Positions 39,283-48,375 of a stretch of DNA of 64,000 nt are shown one piece after another. Every line of letters begins with the position of its first letter. Position 1 is the first letter of the stretch. The DNA comes from Segniliparus rotundus DSM 44985 (GTDB taxonomy: Bacteria; Actinomycetota; Actinomycetes; Mycobacteriales; Mycobacteriaceae): assembly GCF_000092825.1 (NCBI RefSeq), contig NC_014168.1:2843946-2907945 (forward strand), read 5' to 3'. Below the pieces are notes generated by a model. It saw nothing but the letters and a program-made list of their open reading frames with translations. It was not told the DNA's origin and did not search any database. The translations under genes were made by a program, and so were the position numbers.

Positions 39283-39858
39283 ATGACAGAACTCAAGCGC
39301 GGTGCTCTCTTCAGCCAAGACACTCTCACCACCTTGCTGGCGCTCGCGCGCCTGGTGAACTCCGAATTCGGCGGGCCGGACGTGCTCGAAAGCGCCGAAA
39401 CACTGTGCGCCTTCCTCGACGAGCACGGCTGGACCGGGCGGCGGGACGGGGACAAAGCCGAGCTCGAAGCGATGCGAGCCCTGCGGACGCGGATCAGCGC
39501 GCTCTGGGAGCTGCTCGAGAACGAAGAGGCCTTGGTCGCCGAAGTCAACTCGCTCCTCGCCACCACCAGGGCCAACCCTTGGCTCACCCGCCATAGCGAA
39601 GCCCCCTACTGGCATCTGCACTTCAACCAGCCCGACGACCCGCTCGCCGAACGCATCGGAGCCGAAATCGCCATGGCCTTCGCCGAAATCATCCGCTCGG
39701 ACGAGATCAGCCGGCTCAAGCAGTGCGCCGCTCCGGACTGCTCCGCAGTCCTGGTGGACCTGTCCAGGAACCGTTCTCGGCTGTTCTGCGACATCGGCAA
39801 CTGCGGCAACCGCATGCACGTCGCCGCGTACCGCGCCCGACTGCGCAAACTGGGGTAA
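39283..39858 (+). CDS. CGNR zinc-finger / ABATE-domain transcriptional regulator
   Basis: The protein has 191 residues. The N-terminal 130 match the ABATE (stress-induced sensor) domain. The C-terminus has the CGNR zinc finger: paired Cys in CAAPDCSAVL, then FCDIGNCGNRMHVAAYRARL. Such proteins are thought to be ligand-responsive regulators. It diverges from the EamA exporter gene, which it probably controls. There is little space for a ribosome binding site before ATG 39283, so the mRNA may be leaderless. Confidence 0.88.
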   Translation: MTELKRGALFSQDTLTTLLALARLVNSEFGGPDVLESAETLCAFLDEHGWTGRRDGDKAELEAMRALRTRISALWELLENEEALVAEVNSLLATTRANPWLTRHSEAPYWHLHFNQPDDPLAERIGAEIAMAFAEIIRSDEISRLKQCAAPDCSAVLVDLSRNRSRLFCDIGNCGNRMHVAAYRARLRKLG

Positions 39859-39923
39859 GGGCGCACGGGCGCCTGACAGCGGCGAACCTGCGACGCCCGC
39901 CCAGGCAAACGCCTCGGCGCCGA

Positions 39924-40406
39924 TCAGCCCCGCGCGGAAAGTTTCGCGAGGAGCTTCGCTCCCACGCACTCGGGCACGAACTCCCCGACCGCCCCGCCGT
40001 GCCCGGCGACCTCTTTGATGAGCGAGCTGGAGATGTACGAGAACTCCGGCGAGGTCGCCACGAAGAACGTGTCCACTTCGGCGAGATGGTGGTTCATCTG
40101 CGCCATAGCGATCTCATACTCGAAATCGATGCTCGTGCGCAGGCCCTTGACAATGGCCTTGACGCCTCGGCGTTTGGCCCCGGAGACCAGGAGCCCTTCC
40201 CACGCTTCGACATCCACATGCGCGAAGCTCGCCGTCGCCTCACGGATCAGCTCCATCCTCTCGTCCGAGCTGAAGAGAGTCTGTTTTTTCGGGTTCGTCA
40301 TCACAACGACGGTGAGCCGGTCGAAATGCTTCGCGGCTCGGCCGATGACGTCGAGATGCCCCAATGTGATGGGATCGAATGTGCCGGGATAGATGGCGTG
40401 GCCCAT
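39924..40406 (-). CDS. coaD: Phosphopantetheine adenylyltransferase
   Basis: This 160-residue enzyme adds AMP from ATP to 4'-phosphopantetheine, the penultimate step of coenzyme A synthesis. The nucleotidyltransferase motif is YPGTFDPITLGHLDVI. VKGLRTSIDFEYEIAMAQMN and EFSYISSSLIKEVA (variant ISSTxxR) complete the active site. ATG 40404-40406 (MGHAIYPG) matches the usual N-terminus and length; an upstream open extension is not expected. Its usual partner rsmD lies 5 kb away in this genome. Confidence 0.95.
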   Translation of the reverse strand: MGHAIYPGTFDPITLGHLDVIGRAAKHFDRLTVVVMTNPKKQTLFSSDERMELIREATASFAHVDVEAWEGLLVSGAKRRGVKAIVKGLRTSIDFEYEIAMAQMNHHLAEVDTFFVATSPEFSYISSSLIKEVAGHGGAVGEFVPECVGAKLLAKLSARG

Positions 40407-40535
40407 ACCGGTCAGCCTAATGCACCCGCCGGGCGTGTGCCACGAGCATCCTTTCGGCGTATTCCGGGGGCGCGCGCCGGCCGCCAGCCAGTGCACCAGC
40501 CGCACGAGGGCGGCTGGTGCAACAAGAGCAAAGGG

Positions 40536-41723
40536 TCAGAGGTCGAAGACCAACCGCCCGCCGTCTTTGGAGCGCGACACGCACACCAACATGTGCCCTT
40601 GCTCGCGCTGATGCTCGGTGAGGGTGTGCTCTCGATGGTCGACCTCGCCTTCGACGACCCGCTGCACGCACGTCCCGCAGAAACCTTGCTGACAGGAGTA
40701 GCCCACATTCGGTTTGACCCGGCGGATCGCCGCGAGCGGGCTCTCGTTCGCGCCGACCTGGACCGTTTCGCCGCTTCGCGCCAGAACCGCCTCGAACGCG
40801 ACCCCGTTGACCACCGGCGGCGGGGAGAAACGCTCGAAATGCAGCTCCACCGAAGAGTCAGCGCCGATGCCCCGGCGAATCGTCTCGATCATCGGCGGCG
40901 GCCCGCACGCGTACACGGCGGTGTCCCCGTCCACCCCGGCGAGCAGATCTTGCGGACACGGCAGGCCGTGCTCGTCGTCGGTGCGCACCCGCGCCCCGGG
41001 CCCGAAGGCGAGCACTTCGTCCAGGAACGGCAGGCTGTCCCTGTGCCTGCCGGTGTAGAGCATGCTCCAGTCAAGGCCGAGCCGGCTGGCGAGACGCACC
41101 ATCGGCAAGATCGGGGTGATCCCGATGCCGCCAGCGATGAAACAGAGCTTCTTCTTGAGCGAGGCGGAACCGGGCAGCGGCATCATGAACGCGTTGCGCG
41201 GCCTGCTGACCTCGACGAGGTCGCCGACCTTCAGACTGTGGGCCTCGACCGAACCGCCGTTGCCGTCTGGAATGCGCCGGATCGCGATCCGGTACTCGCG
41301 CTCCCGTCTCGGATCGCCGCACAACGAGTACTGCCGAACGCGGCCTGAGGGGAGGTACAGGTCGATATGCGCCCCGGCGTGCCACTGGCCCAGCTTGATC
41401 CCGTCCGGCGCGGCCAGTGTCAGCTGGCAGACGTTCTCGTCCTTCGCGACGATCCGCCGATCAATGAGGAGCATCTTCCTGCGGTTCGGCACCGCGGCGA
41501 GCCGGACCCGCTCCGCGTCGGCGCGTCCGACCAGAGTCACGGGCACGACGTAGTCGAGCGCCCCGCCGATACAGCGCATGAGGATGTCTTTGCGCCCAGC
41601 CCCGTACAAGCTCGGCGGCACGCTGTTGGCGTGCTCCTTCAACACGCCAACCCGCAGCAAGGACTCGCGCACCGCGCGGCGGACCGGACCAGTCGCCTCG
41701 GCTGCGGCGCCCGGTTCAGGCAT
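40536..41723 (-). CDS. PDR/VanB-type flavin reductase with C-terminal [2Fe-2S] ferredoxin domain
   Basis: The 395-residue electron-transfer protein has a flavin-binding barrel (RQYSLCGDP at about 135), an NAD(P)-binding domain (CFIAGGIGITPILPM and YACGPPPM) and a plant-type ferredoxin end (CQQGFCGTC plus a later Cys). This is the order of phthalate dioxygenase reductases. The N-terminal 90 residues are an additional segment shared by a mycobacterial subgroup. Its ATG lies inside the end of the upstream diiron-like hydrolase gene (8-bp overlap). It is therefore probably the electron donor of that protein. Confidence 0.9.
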   Translation of the reverse strand: MPEPGAAAEATGPVRRAVRESLLRVGVLKEHANSVPPSLYGAGRKDILMRCIGGALDYVVPVTLVGRADAERVRLAAVPNRRKMLLIDRRIVAKDENVCQLTLAAPDGIKLGQWHAGAHIDLYLPSGRVRQYSLCGDPRREREYRIAIRRIPDGNGGSVEAHSLKVGDLVEVSRPRNAFMMPLPGSASLKKKLCFIAGGIGITPILPMVRLASRLGLDWSMLYTGRHRDSLPFLDEVLAFGPGARVRTDDEHGLPCPQDLLAGVDGDTAVYACGPPPMIETIRRGIGADSSVELHFERFSPPPVVNGVAFEAVLARSGETVQVGANESPLAAIRRVKPNVGYSCQQGFCGTCVQRVVEGEVDHREHTLTEHQREQGHMLVCVSRSKDGGRLVFDL

Positions 41724-42627
41724 GGAGCGCCCGCGCGGCCGGCGAGGTGGCGAGGTACGCGACGGCTTGCGCGGTGTTGCCCTCGGTGTCGGTGGTGTAC
41801 TTCCAACGGAAAAGCCGCAGCGCCGAGCGGAGGAGGAAGCCCATCTGAGGGATGGAGCCGCGCCGCCATGAGGCGCGCAGTTTCCACATGAGCCGGAAAT
41901 ACCCGAGGTTGGGCAGCGACGGGTCGTGCCGCACCAAGAACTTCGTTCCGCGCAGGATCACAGTCAAGAAGCCGATACTCGCGATCAAGCTCATGACCGC
42001 GCGCTGGGCGTAGCCCATGCCGAGATACATGGCGAGGTTGTGCGCGACGTGCCGGTGCTCCACCTCTTCGGCGCCATGCCAGCGGAAGAGGTCCGCCATG
42101 ACCGGGTCGACGTCGAGCTCGTCCCACCGGTTGTTCAGGACCCAGTCGCCCAGCACGGCGGTGAAGTGCTCGACCGCCGCGACCAGGGCGACACCGGCTT
42201 CCACCGTGTTCGCCTTGCGCTTGGGGTCGGCATAGTCGATGCGCTCCGAGAGGCGCTCGGCCACCCATTCCACTTGGCGCAAGAAGGGCTCGCAGTCGAT
42301 GCCGTGGCGGGCGAGGTACTCCACTGTGGCCTTGTCGTGGCTCTTCGCGTGCACCGCCTCTTGCCCCATGAAGCCGATCACCTCCTCGCGGATGCGCTCG
42401 TCGTGGACATACTCCAAAGCGTCCGTGAAGACCTTGCAGAACCACCGTTCGCCGGTGGGCAGGAAAAGGTTGAGCGCGGTGATGAAATGCGAGCCGTACG
42501 GATCATTCCGTATCCAGCAGAGCGGAGCGTGCCCGAAGTCGAACTGAACGTCCCTGGCGTGCAAGGCGATCTCTTCGGGGGCGAACGTGTCCGGTGCCCC
42601 CGCTGCTGCGTGCAGTTCGGCAGCCAT
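41716..42627 (-). CDS. Putative metal-dependent hydrolase (PF10118, diiron-like)
   Basis: This 303-residue predicted helical protein has carboxylate/histidine pairs spaced as in diiron proteins: GFMGQEAVHAKSHD, AAVEHFTAVL and HGAEEVEHRHVAHN. It belongs to the family annotated as predicted metal-dependent hydrolase. Coupling by overlap to a flavin/2Fe-2S reductase argues instead for an oxygen-using diiron enzyme; this is an inference. The ATG at 42627 has GGAGAAGCCT upstream. Tandem GAGTATAC elements lie in its promoter region. Confidence 0.82.
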   Translation of the reverse strand: MAAELHAAAGAPDTFAPEEIALHARDVQFDFGHAPLCWIRNDPYGSHFITALNLFLPTGERWFCKVFTDALEYVHDERIREEVIGFMGQEAVHAKSHDKATVEYLARHGIDCEPFLRQVEWVAERLSERIDYADPKRKANTVEAGVALVAAVEHFTAVLGDWVLNNRWDELDVDPVMADLFRWHGAEEVEHRHVAHNLAMYLGMGYAQRAVMSLIASIGFLTVILRGTKFLVRHDPSLPNLGYFRLMWKLRASWRRGSIPQMGFLLRSALRLFRWKYTTDTEGNTAQAVAYLATSPAARALHA

Positions 42628-42667
42628 AGGCTTCTCCTTGCGTCCAAAATCAGGTGTTTTCGCTCAA

Positions 42668-42687
42668 GAGTATACGCCCGAGTATAC
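42668..42687. promoter_or_regulatory. Two GAGTATAC elements, candidate operator
   Basis: GAGTATAC occurs at 42668-42675 and 42680-42687, 12 bp apart (about one helical turn), each containing the palindrome GTATAC. They stand 41-60 bp upstream of the diiron-like gene, in the divergent region shared with an MmpS-like gene, and could bind a dimeric repressor or contain -10 elements. Confidence 0.45.
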
Positions 42688-42733
42688 ACCTGCGCGAGCC
42701 GAACAAGCGGCGCCCAACAGGGCGCCCGCCCCC

Positions 42734-43324
42734 ATGGCGAACCGTTACGATGAGCCTGCCGTCACCGCAGAACAACCCCGAAAAGAGCCCATGCGAAACG
42801 CGAAACTCCCGCTTCTGTTCGTCGTGGCCGTGGTCGGCGTTCTGATCCTCGGCGCGGTCTGCCTCGTCGCGCTGAGCGGCCGGGGCGGGATCGCCGTGGC
42901 GCCGACGGCAGGGCAGGGCGCCGACAGCCAGCCGGCCCCGACCGGGTCGAGCATCGCGGCCGCCCTCGCGGGACCACCGCCGCCCTGGGCGGGAAAACCG
43001 ACCACGGCGCCCAGGAACAGCTCGTCGAGCCCGCCGCCGAGCCGGCCGAGCCCCGCGTCATCGGCGGTCCCGGCCGTCCAGGGCCCGCCGATGACGGTCT
43101 CCTACTCGGTCACAGGGTCCGGACCGGCGAGCATCTTGACGTATTGGCGGGGCGACCACGACATCGCGACGGAGCACGACGCCCCGCTGCCCTGGTCGCG
43201 CACCGTCACCCTGAACGAGCAGAGCAGCATCCGGCTCAGCGCCCAAGTCGGCGCGGGCGACGCGCACTGCCAAATCTCGGTCGACGGCCAGTTGCCGCCG
43301 AAGCGACCGGGGCTTATTTCGTGA
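42734..43324 (+). CDS. Membrane-anchored MmpS-like protein
   Basis: The 196-residue protein has a short cytoplasmic start, one membrane span (LPLLFVVAVVGVLILGAVCLV), a Pro/Ser/Ala-rich linker and a C-terminal beta domain of about 75 residues. That domain contains VSYSVTGSGPASILTYW, PLPWSRTVTL and a final CQISVDG, the pattern of MmpS accessory proteins. MmpS proteins normally assist MmpL exporters in lipid or siderophore transport, and no mmpL is adjacent. ATG 42734 has a weak ribosome site; ATG 42791 is an alternative that still keeps the membrane span. It is a paralogue of the next gene. Confidence 0.8.
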   Translation: MANRYDEPAVTAEQPRKEPMRNAKLPLLFVVAVVGVLILGAVCLVALSGRGGIAVAPTAGQGADSQPAPTGSSIAAALAGPPPPWAGKPTTAPRNSSSSPPPSRPSPASSAVPAVQGPPMTVSYSVTGSGPASILTYWRGDHDIATEHDAPLPWSRTVTLNEQSSIRLSAQVGAGDAHCQISVDGQLPPKRPGLIS

Positions 43325-43522
43325 CGTGCCAAACCACCCCGCGCCCCGGTGTCCACGACCGCTGAGACGGTCGCCGCGCCACAGCGGATTCTCAGCTCTT
43401 TCCCAGCGCCGCAGGCTTGCACGAGGATTGCGCCAGAGCTAGCATCTGCGGGGAAGATCTGTTGACCAGGGGAGGCTTGGGCCCCTGGCAGTGAAACCGC
43501 ATGGGAAAGGACCCCGACAACC

Positions 43523-43876
43523 ATGTCCCTGACCGTTCTTGCCAGGACCGCGCTCTGCGGCGCGGCCGCCCTGCCCTTCGCCCTGCCCGCGAGCCTCGCC
43601 GCCGCAGCCCCGGTGACCGTCGCCTACCAGGTCGTCGGCTCGGGCAACGCCACCGAACTCGTCTACTGGGACGAGAACGGCGCGAAACAGACCTTGAACG
43701 CGGTGCCGCTGCCGTGGAGCAAGACGGTGTCGATCCCCAAAACGATCCCCATCCACCTGAACGTGGTCGTCCCCAACGGGGAAGTCACCTGCAAGATCGC
43801 CGTGGACGGCAAGCCGACCTCGGAAATCAAAGGGAAGTACTCCGCGCGGTGCAGCGCGGACATCACCGGGTCCTGA
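43523..43876 (+). CDS. Secreted MmpS-like domain protein
   Basis: The 117-residue protein has a cleavable signal peptide (LARTALCGAAALPFALPASLAAAA) followed directly by an MmpS-like domain: VTVAYQVVGSGNATELVYW, PLPWSKTVSI and CKIAVDG. It is the soluble counterpart of the membrane-anchored paralogue 200 bp upstream. AAAGGA lies about eleven bases before the ATG. The function is unknown; a periplasmic carrier or chaperone role is a guess from the family. Confidence 0.8.
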   Translation: MSLTVLARTALCGAAALPFALPASLAAAAPVTVAYQVVGSGNATELVYWDENGAKQTLNAVPLPWSKTVSIPKTIPIHLNVVVPNGEVTCKIAVDGKPTSEIKGKYSARCSADITGS

Positions 43877-43889
43877 ACCTGACCGACGA

Positions 43890-43909
43890 ATACCCTCCTC
43901 GGGTATAAT
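43890..43909 (+). promoter_or_regulatory. CsoR-type operator overlapping the csoR promoter
   Basis: The inverted repeat ATACCC-TCCTC-GGGTAT (43890-43906) matches the GC-centred TACCC/GGGTA operators of CsoR proteins. A consensus -10 box TATAAT (43904-43909) overlaps its right arm. The ATG starts seven bases later, so the transcript is probably leaderless and autorepressed when copper is low. Confidence 0.85.
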
Positions 43910-43915
43910 CGCGTC

Positions 43916-44344
43916 ATGAGCGAAGGAGTTCCCGACCCCGCCCCGCCGAACGACGGCGGATGTTGCCGCACAACCGGCGGCAACACCGAGGGAGCCCCTT
44001 CAGCATTGCTGGCGCAGACCGAGCAACCGAGCGCTGGAAACCATGCGGCGAAAATCTCGACAGCCACACGGGGCTACAACGAAAGCAAAGACAACCACCT
44101 GCGCAGATTGCGCAGGATCGAAGGGCAAGTCCGAGGCCTGGCCCGGATGATCGAGCAAGACGAATACTGTATCGACGTGCTCACCCAGGTTTCGGCGACA
44201 ACACGGGCCCTGCAATCGATGGCATTGGGGCTGCTGGACGAGCACCTGAAAGGGTGTGTCGCGTCAGCGATCCACCACGGGGACGACGCCGACGCGAAAG
44301 TCGCCGAAGCCGCCGCGGCCATCGCCCGCCTCGTCAAATCCTAA
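43916..44344 (+). CDS. csoR: Copper-sensing transcriptional repressor, CsoR family
   Basis: The protein has 142 residues. The C-terminal 95 are the four-helix metal-sensing domain: HLRRLRRIEGQVRGLARMI, then the Cu(I) ligands Cys in DEYCIDV, His in LLDEHLKGC and the following Cys. The N-terminal 45 residues are an extra, Cys-containing (GGCCRTTGG) disordered segment, perhaps also metal-binding. CsoR releases DNA on binding Cu(I). The gene is directly followed by copZ (8-bp gap), and its promoter contains a matching operator. Confidence 0.93.
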   Translation: MSEGVPDPAPPNDGGCCRTTGGNTEGAPSALLAQTEQPSAGNHAAKISTATRGYNESKDNHLRRLRRIEGQVRGLARMIEQDEYCIDVLTQVSATTRALQSMALGLLDEHLKGCVASAIHHGDDADAKVAEAAAAIARLVKS

Positions 44345-44352
44345 GGAGCCCC

Positions 44353-44556
44353 ATGACCGTCCAGAGCTACTATGTCACAGGCATGACCTGCGGGCACTGC
44401 GTCAGCGCGGTGAGCAAGGAGCTGAGCGCGATCAGCGGCGTCTCGGACGTTTCAGTCAACCTGGAAACCGGCGAGGTCCGGGTCGCCTCGCACACGCCGC
44501 TCGGCGAGGGGCAGGTCCGCGACGCGGTCACCGAGGCAGGGTACGGGCTCGTGTAG
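44353..44556 (+). CDS. copZ: CopZ-like heavy-metal-associated copper chaperone
   Basis: The 67-residue protein is a single ferredoxin-like HMA domain with the metal site GMTCGHC near residues 10-16. It probably carries Cu(I) in the cytoplasm. AAGGAG lies six bases before ATG 44353, and the gene is in one operon with csoR. The usual third partner, a CopA-type P1B ATPase, is not encoded nearby. Confidence 0.93.
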   Translation: MTVQSYYVTGMTCGHCVSAVSKELSAISGVSDVSVNLETGEVRVASHTPLGEGQVRDAVTEAGYGLV

Positions 44557-44671
44557 GAGCTGCCCTCGGAAAATCCGCCGCGGCGCGCATGACGGCCGCC
44601 CCCATGCACTCCGCGAAGAGTTCTCGCGACCAGATCGAACACGCGCAAAACCAGTCGCCTAGCCTGGACGC

Positions 44672-45103
44672 ATGGAGCCGAAAACACTGCTCTACAGCAC
44701 CCAGGCCGTCCTCGCCATCGACGGACTGGTGTTCGCGTGGGCGCTCGCCCTCGGCGTGCTCAAATACCGCCAGATCCTCGCCTCGCCGGAGCACCGCGCG
44801 CACCCCTACACCGACATCGCGCACCGAGCCGCGCTGCTCTACTCCTTCGCCATCCTGCTCATCGCCGCATTCGTGCAACTGAGCGTCTGGCCCCCTGCAG
44901 TCAACCTCGCCGCCGCCCTCGTGGTGATCGTCTTTTTCGTCTCAGCGATCGCCGCATACGCCTACCACGGGGTGCGGCGGGACACCGAGAACCAGTTCGC
45001 CGGGGCTGGCTGGCTCCTCCGCGCGAACATGGCGCTGCTCGTCGTCGGCGAAATCGGCGGTTTCGCCGTTGTTTTCTCCGGGTTCCTGTGGGGTTTGCGC
45101 TAA
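44672..45103 (+). CDS. Four-span integral membrane protein, unknown
   Basis: The 143-residue protein has four hydrophobic segments (about 10-30, 52-72, 80-98, 118-140). A polar loop after the first contains HPYTDIAHRAALLY. I recognise no family. It follows copZ by 115 bp and could be part of a copper response or independent. Its stop codon (45101-45103) interlocks with the stop of the convergent rsmD gene. Confidence 0.7.
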   Translation: MEPKTLLYSTQAVLAIDGLVFAWALALGVLKYRQILASPEHRAHPYTDIAHRAALLYSFAILLIAAFVQLSVWPPAVNLAAALVVIVFFVSAIAAYAYHGVRRDTENQFAGAGWLLRANMALLVVGEIGGFAVVFSGFLWGLR

Positions 45104-45660
45104 ACCCCAAGACAGGCGAACTCGACGCGGGTGTCGCCGTACTCATACGCCTTCACGAGGTCGAATGCCGCAGGCCACATCGTCTCGTTCGACCTTTTGG
45201 AGCGCTCAAGGACCAGGAGCGCGTCGTGGGCGAGCCAGCCCTGCGCGAGCAGCGCTTCGAGCAGCCGGGCGATTTCCTCGTCGCCGATGTCGTACGGCGG
45301 ATCGGCGAACACCAGGTCGTACGGCTCCGGTGGCGGCGACGAGAGCACCGCGAGCACCGTCGCCGCACGCACGGAGACAACGCCTTGAACGTCGAGCTCC
45401 GCAATGTTCGCACGCAACGCGGCAACAGAAGAGCGCCCCGAGTCGACACAGAACGCATGTGCCGCGCCTCGGGAAATCGCCTCAAGGGCGAGCGCACCGG
45501 AGCCCGCGTACAAGTCCAGCACCCGCGCGCCGTCGAAGGCCATTTGATTGCCCAGGGCGCTGAACATCGCGGCCCGCACTCGCTCGGCGGTGGGGCGTGC
45601 GCCCGTCGCCGGGGTCCGAAGCCGCCTGCCCCGGTGCTCTCCCGCGACAATCCGGATCAT
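45100..45660 (-). CDS. rsmD: 16S rRNA (guanine966-N2)-methyltransferase RsmD
   Basis: This 186-residue SAM-dependent methyltransferase modifies G966 of 16S rRNA. The N-terminus MIRIVAGEHRGRRL with RPTAERVRAAMF is diagnostic. Motif I is VLDLYAGSGALALEAISRGA and the catalytic motif is FADPPYDI. ATG 45658-45660 is chosen by family alignment. It ends convergently on the membrane protein gene, with overlapping stop codons, and begins 7 bp after the proline dehydrogenase stop. Confidence 0.94.
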   Translation of the reverse strand: MIRIVAGEHRGRRLRTPATGARPTAERVRAAMFSALGNQMAFDGARVLDLYAGSGALALEAISRGAAHAFCVDSGRSSVAALRANIAELDVQGVVSVRAATVLAVLSSPPPEPYDLVFADPPYDIGDEEIARLLEALLAQGWLAHDALLVLERSKRSNETMWPAAFDLVKAYEYGDTRVEFACLGV

Positions 45661-45667
45661 CCCAGCT

Positions 45668-46653
45668 TCACCTGCCTGCCAGTGCCCGAAGGAAAAACCC
45701 CAGGTTCGCGGGGCGCTCGGCGAGACGGCGCACAAAGTAGCCGTACCATCGCCCGCCGTAGGGCACATAGGTGCGCACCCGCACGCGCGAGGCGGCCAAG
45801 CGCGCCTGCTCGTCCGCCCGCACCCCGTACAGCATCTGGTGCTCATAGCTCGACGCGACGCGACTGGTCGCCGCGGCAAGTCTGGTCGCCTCGGCGATCA
45901 TCGCGGGGTCGTGCGAGGCCACCATCGGGTAGCCGTCGCCCTCGAAAAGCACCGCAAGGCAGCGCTTGTACGAGGAGTCGACCTGTTCTTTGTCCTGGTA
46001 GGCGACAGATTTTGGCTCCTGGTAGGCGCCCTTGCAGAGCCGGATCCGCGAACCTGGGCCCGCGAAATCGCGGCAGTCCGCCTCGGTGCGCTTGAGATAG
46101 CTTTGCAGCACCGCGCCGGTCCACGGGAAGTCCGACCGCAACGCCCGCACGACAGAAAGCGTGGCTTCGGTGGTGGTGTGGTCCTCCATGTCCACGGTGA
46201 CCAGCGCGCCGACCTCGTCGGCCTTCGCGCACAGCGCCTGCGCGCCCGCCAGCGCGAGCGCCTGGCCGTCCGGCAAGAGCTGCCCGAAGGCAGAAAGCTT
46301 GATGGAGGCCTCGAGCGCGCCGTCGGGCAGGGGCTGCCCACGCGCGGCGAGCTCGTCGCGCACCCGTCCCAGGCCGTCCAGCAGATCGCGGTGCGCTTGG
46401 ACAGCGGCCTCGGCTTGCGCGCGGTCGCGGACGTTCTCCCCCAGGTGATCCACTGAGACGAAGCGCGAGCCCAACAGATCCGCGACGACGCGCAACGCGT
46501 CGTCCAACTCGTACCCGGCGACGAAGCGCGACACCACGGCGCGGGTGAACGCGAAGCGTTGGGAAAGAGACTCGAGGCGCTGGCTCTTCGAAGCGGCGAG
46601 CAGCACCGGGCGCGCTGGGTGCCGCAATGCCGCGAGCAGCGGCGATCCCTTGT

Positions 46654-46657
<4 letters not shown>
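45668..46657 (-). CDS. putB: Proline dehydrogenase
   Basis: The 329-residue FAD enzyme oxidises proline to pyrroline-5-carboxylate. VTVDMEDHTTTEATLSV, RIRLCKGAYQEP, PMVASHDP and the C-terminal RVRTYVPYGGRWYGYFVRRL form the flavin and substrate sites of the monofunctional PRODH family. ATG 46655-46657 overlaps the pruA stop (ATGA), giving a coupled two-enzyme proline catabolic operon, as in M. tuberculosis (Rv1187-Rv1188). Confidence 0.95.
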
Positions 46658-48282
<1,625 letters not shown>

Positions 48283-48375
48283 TCGAGCCTGCCTTTCCAT
48301 CGCGGTGCCCGCTTCCCTCAGCTTAGGCCAGCGTGAGGCCTTCCGCAGCAACAGCGCCGAGCCGCTGGGCCAGCG

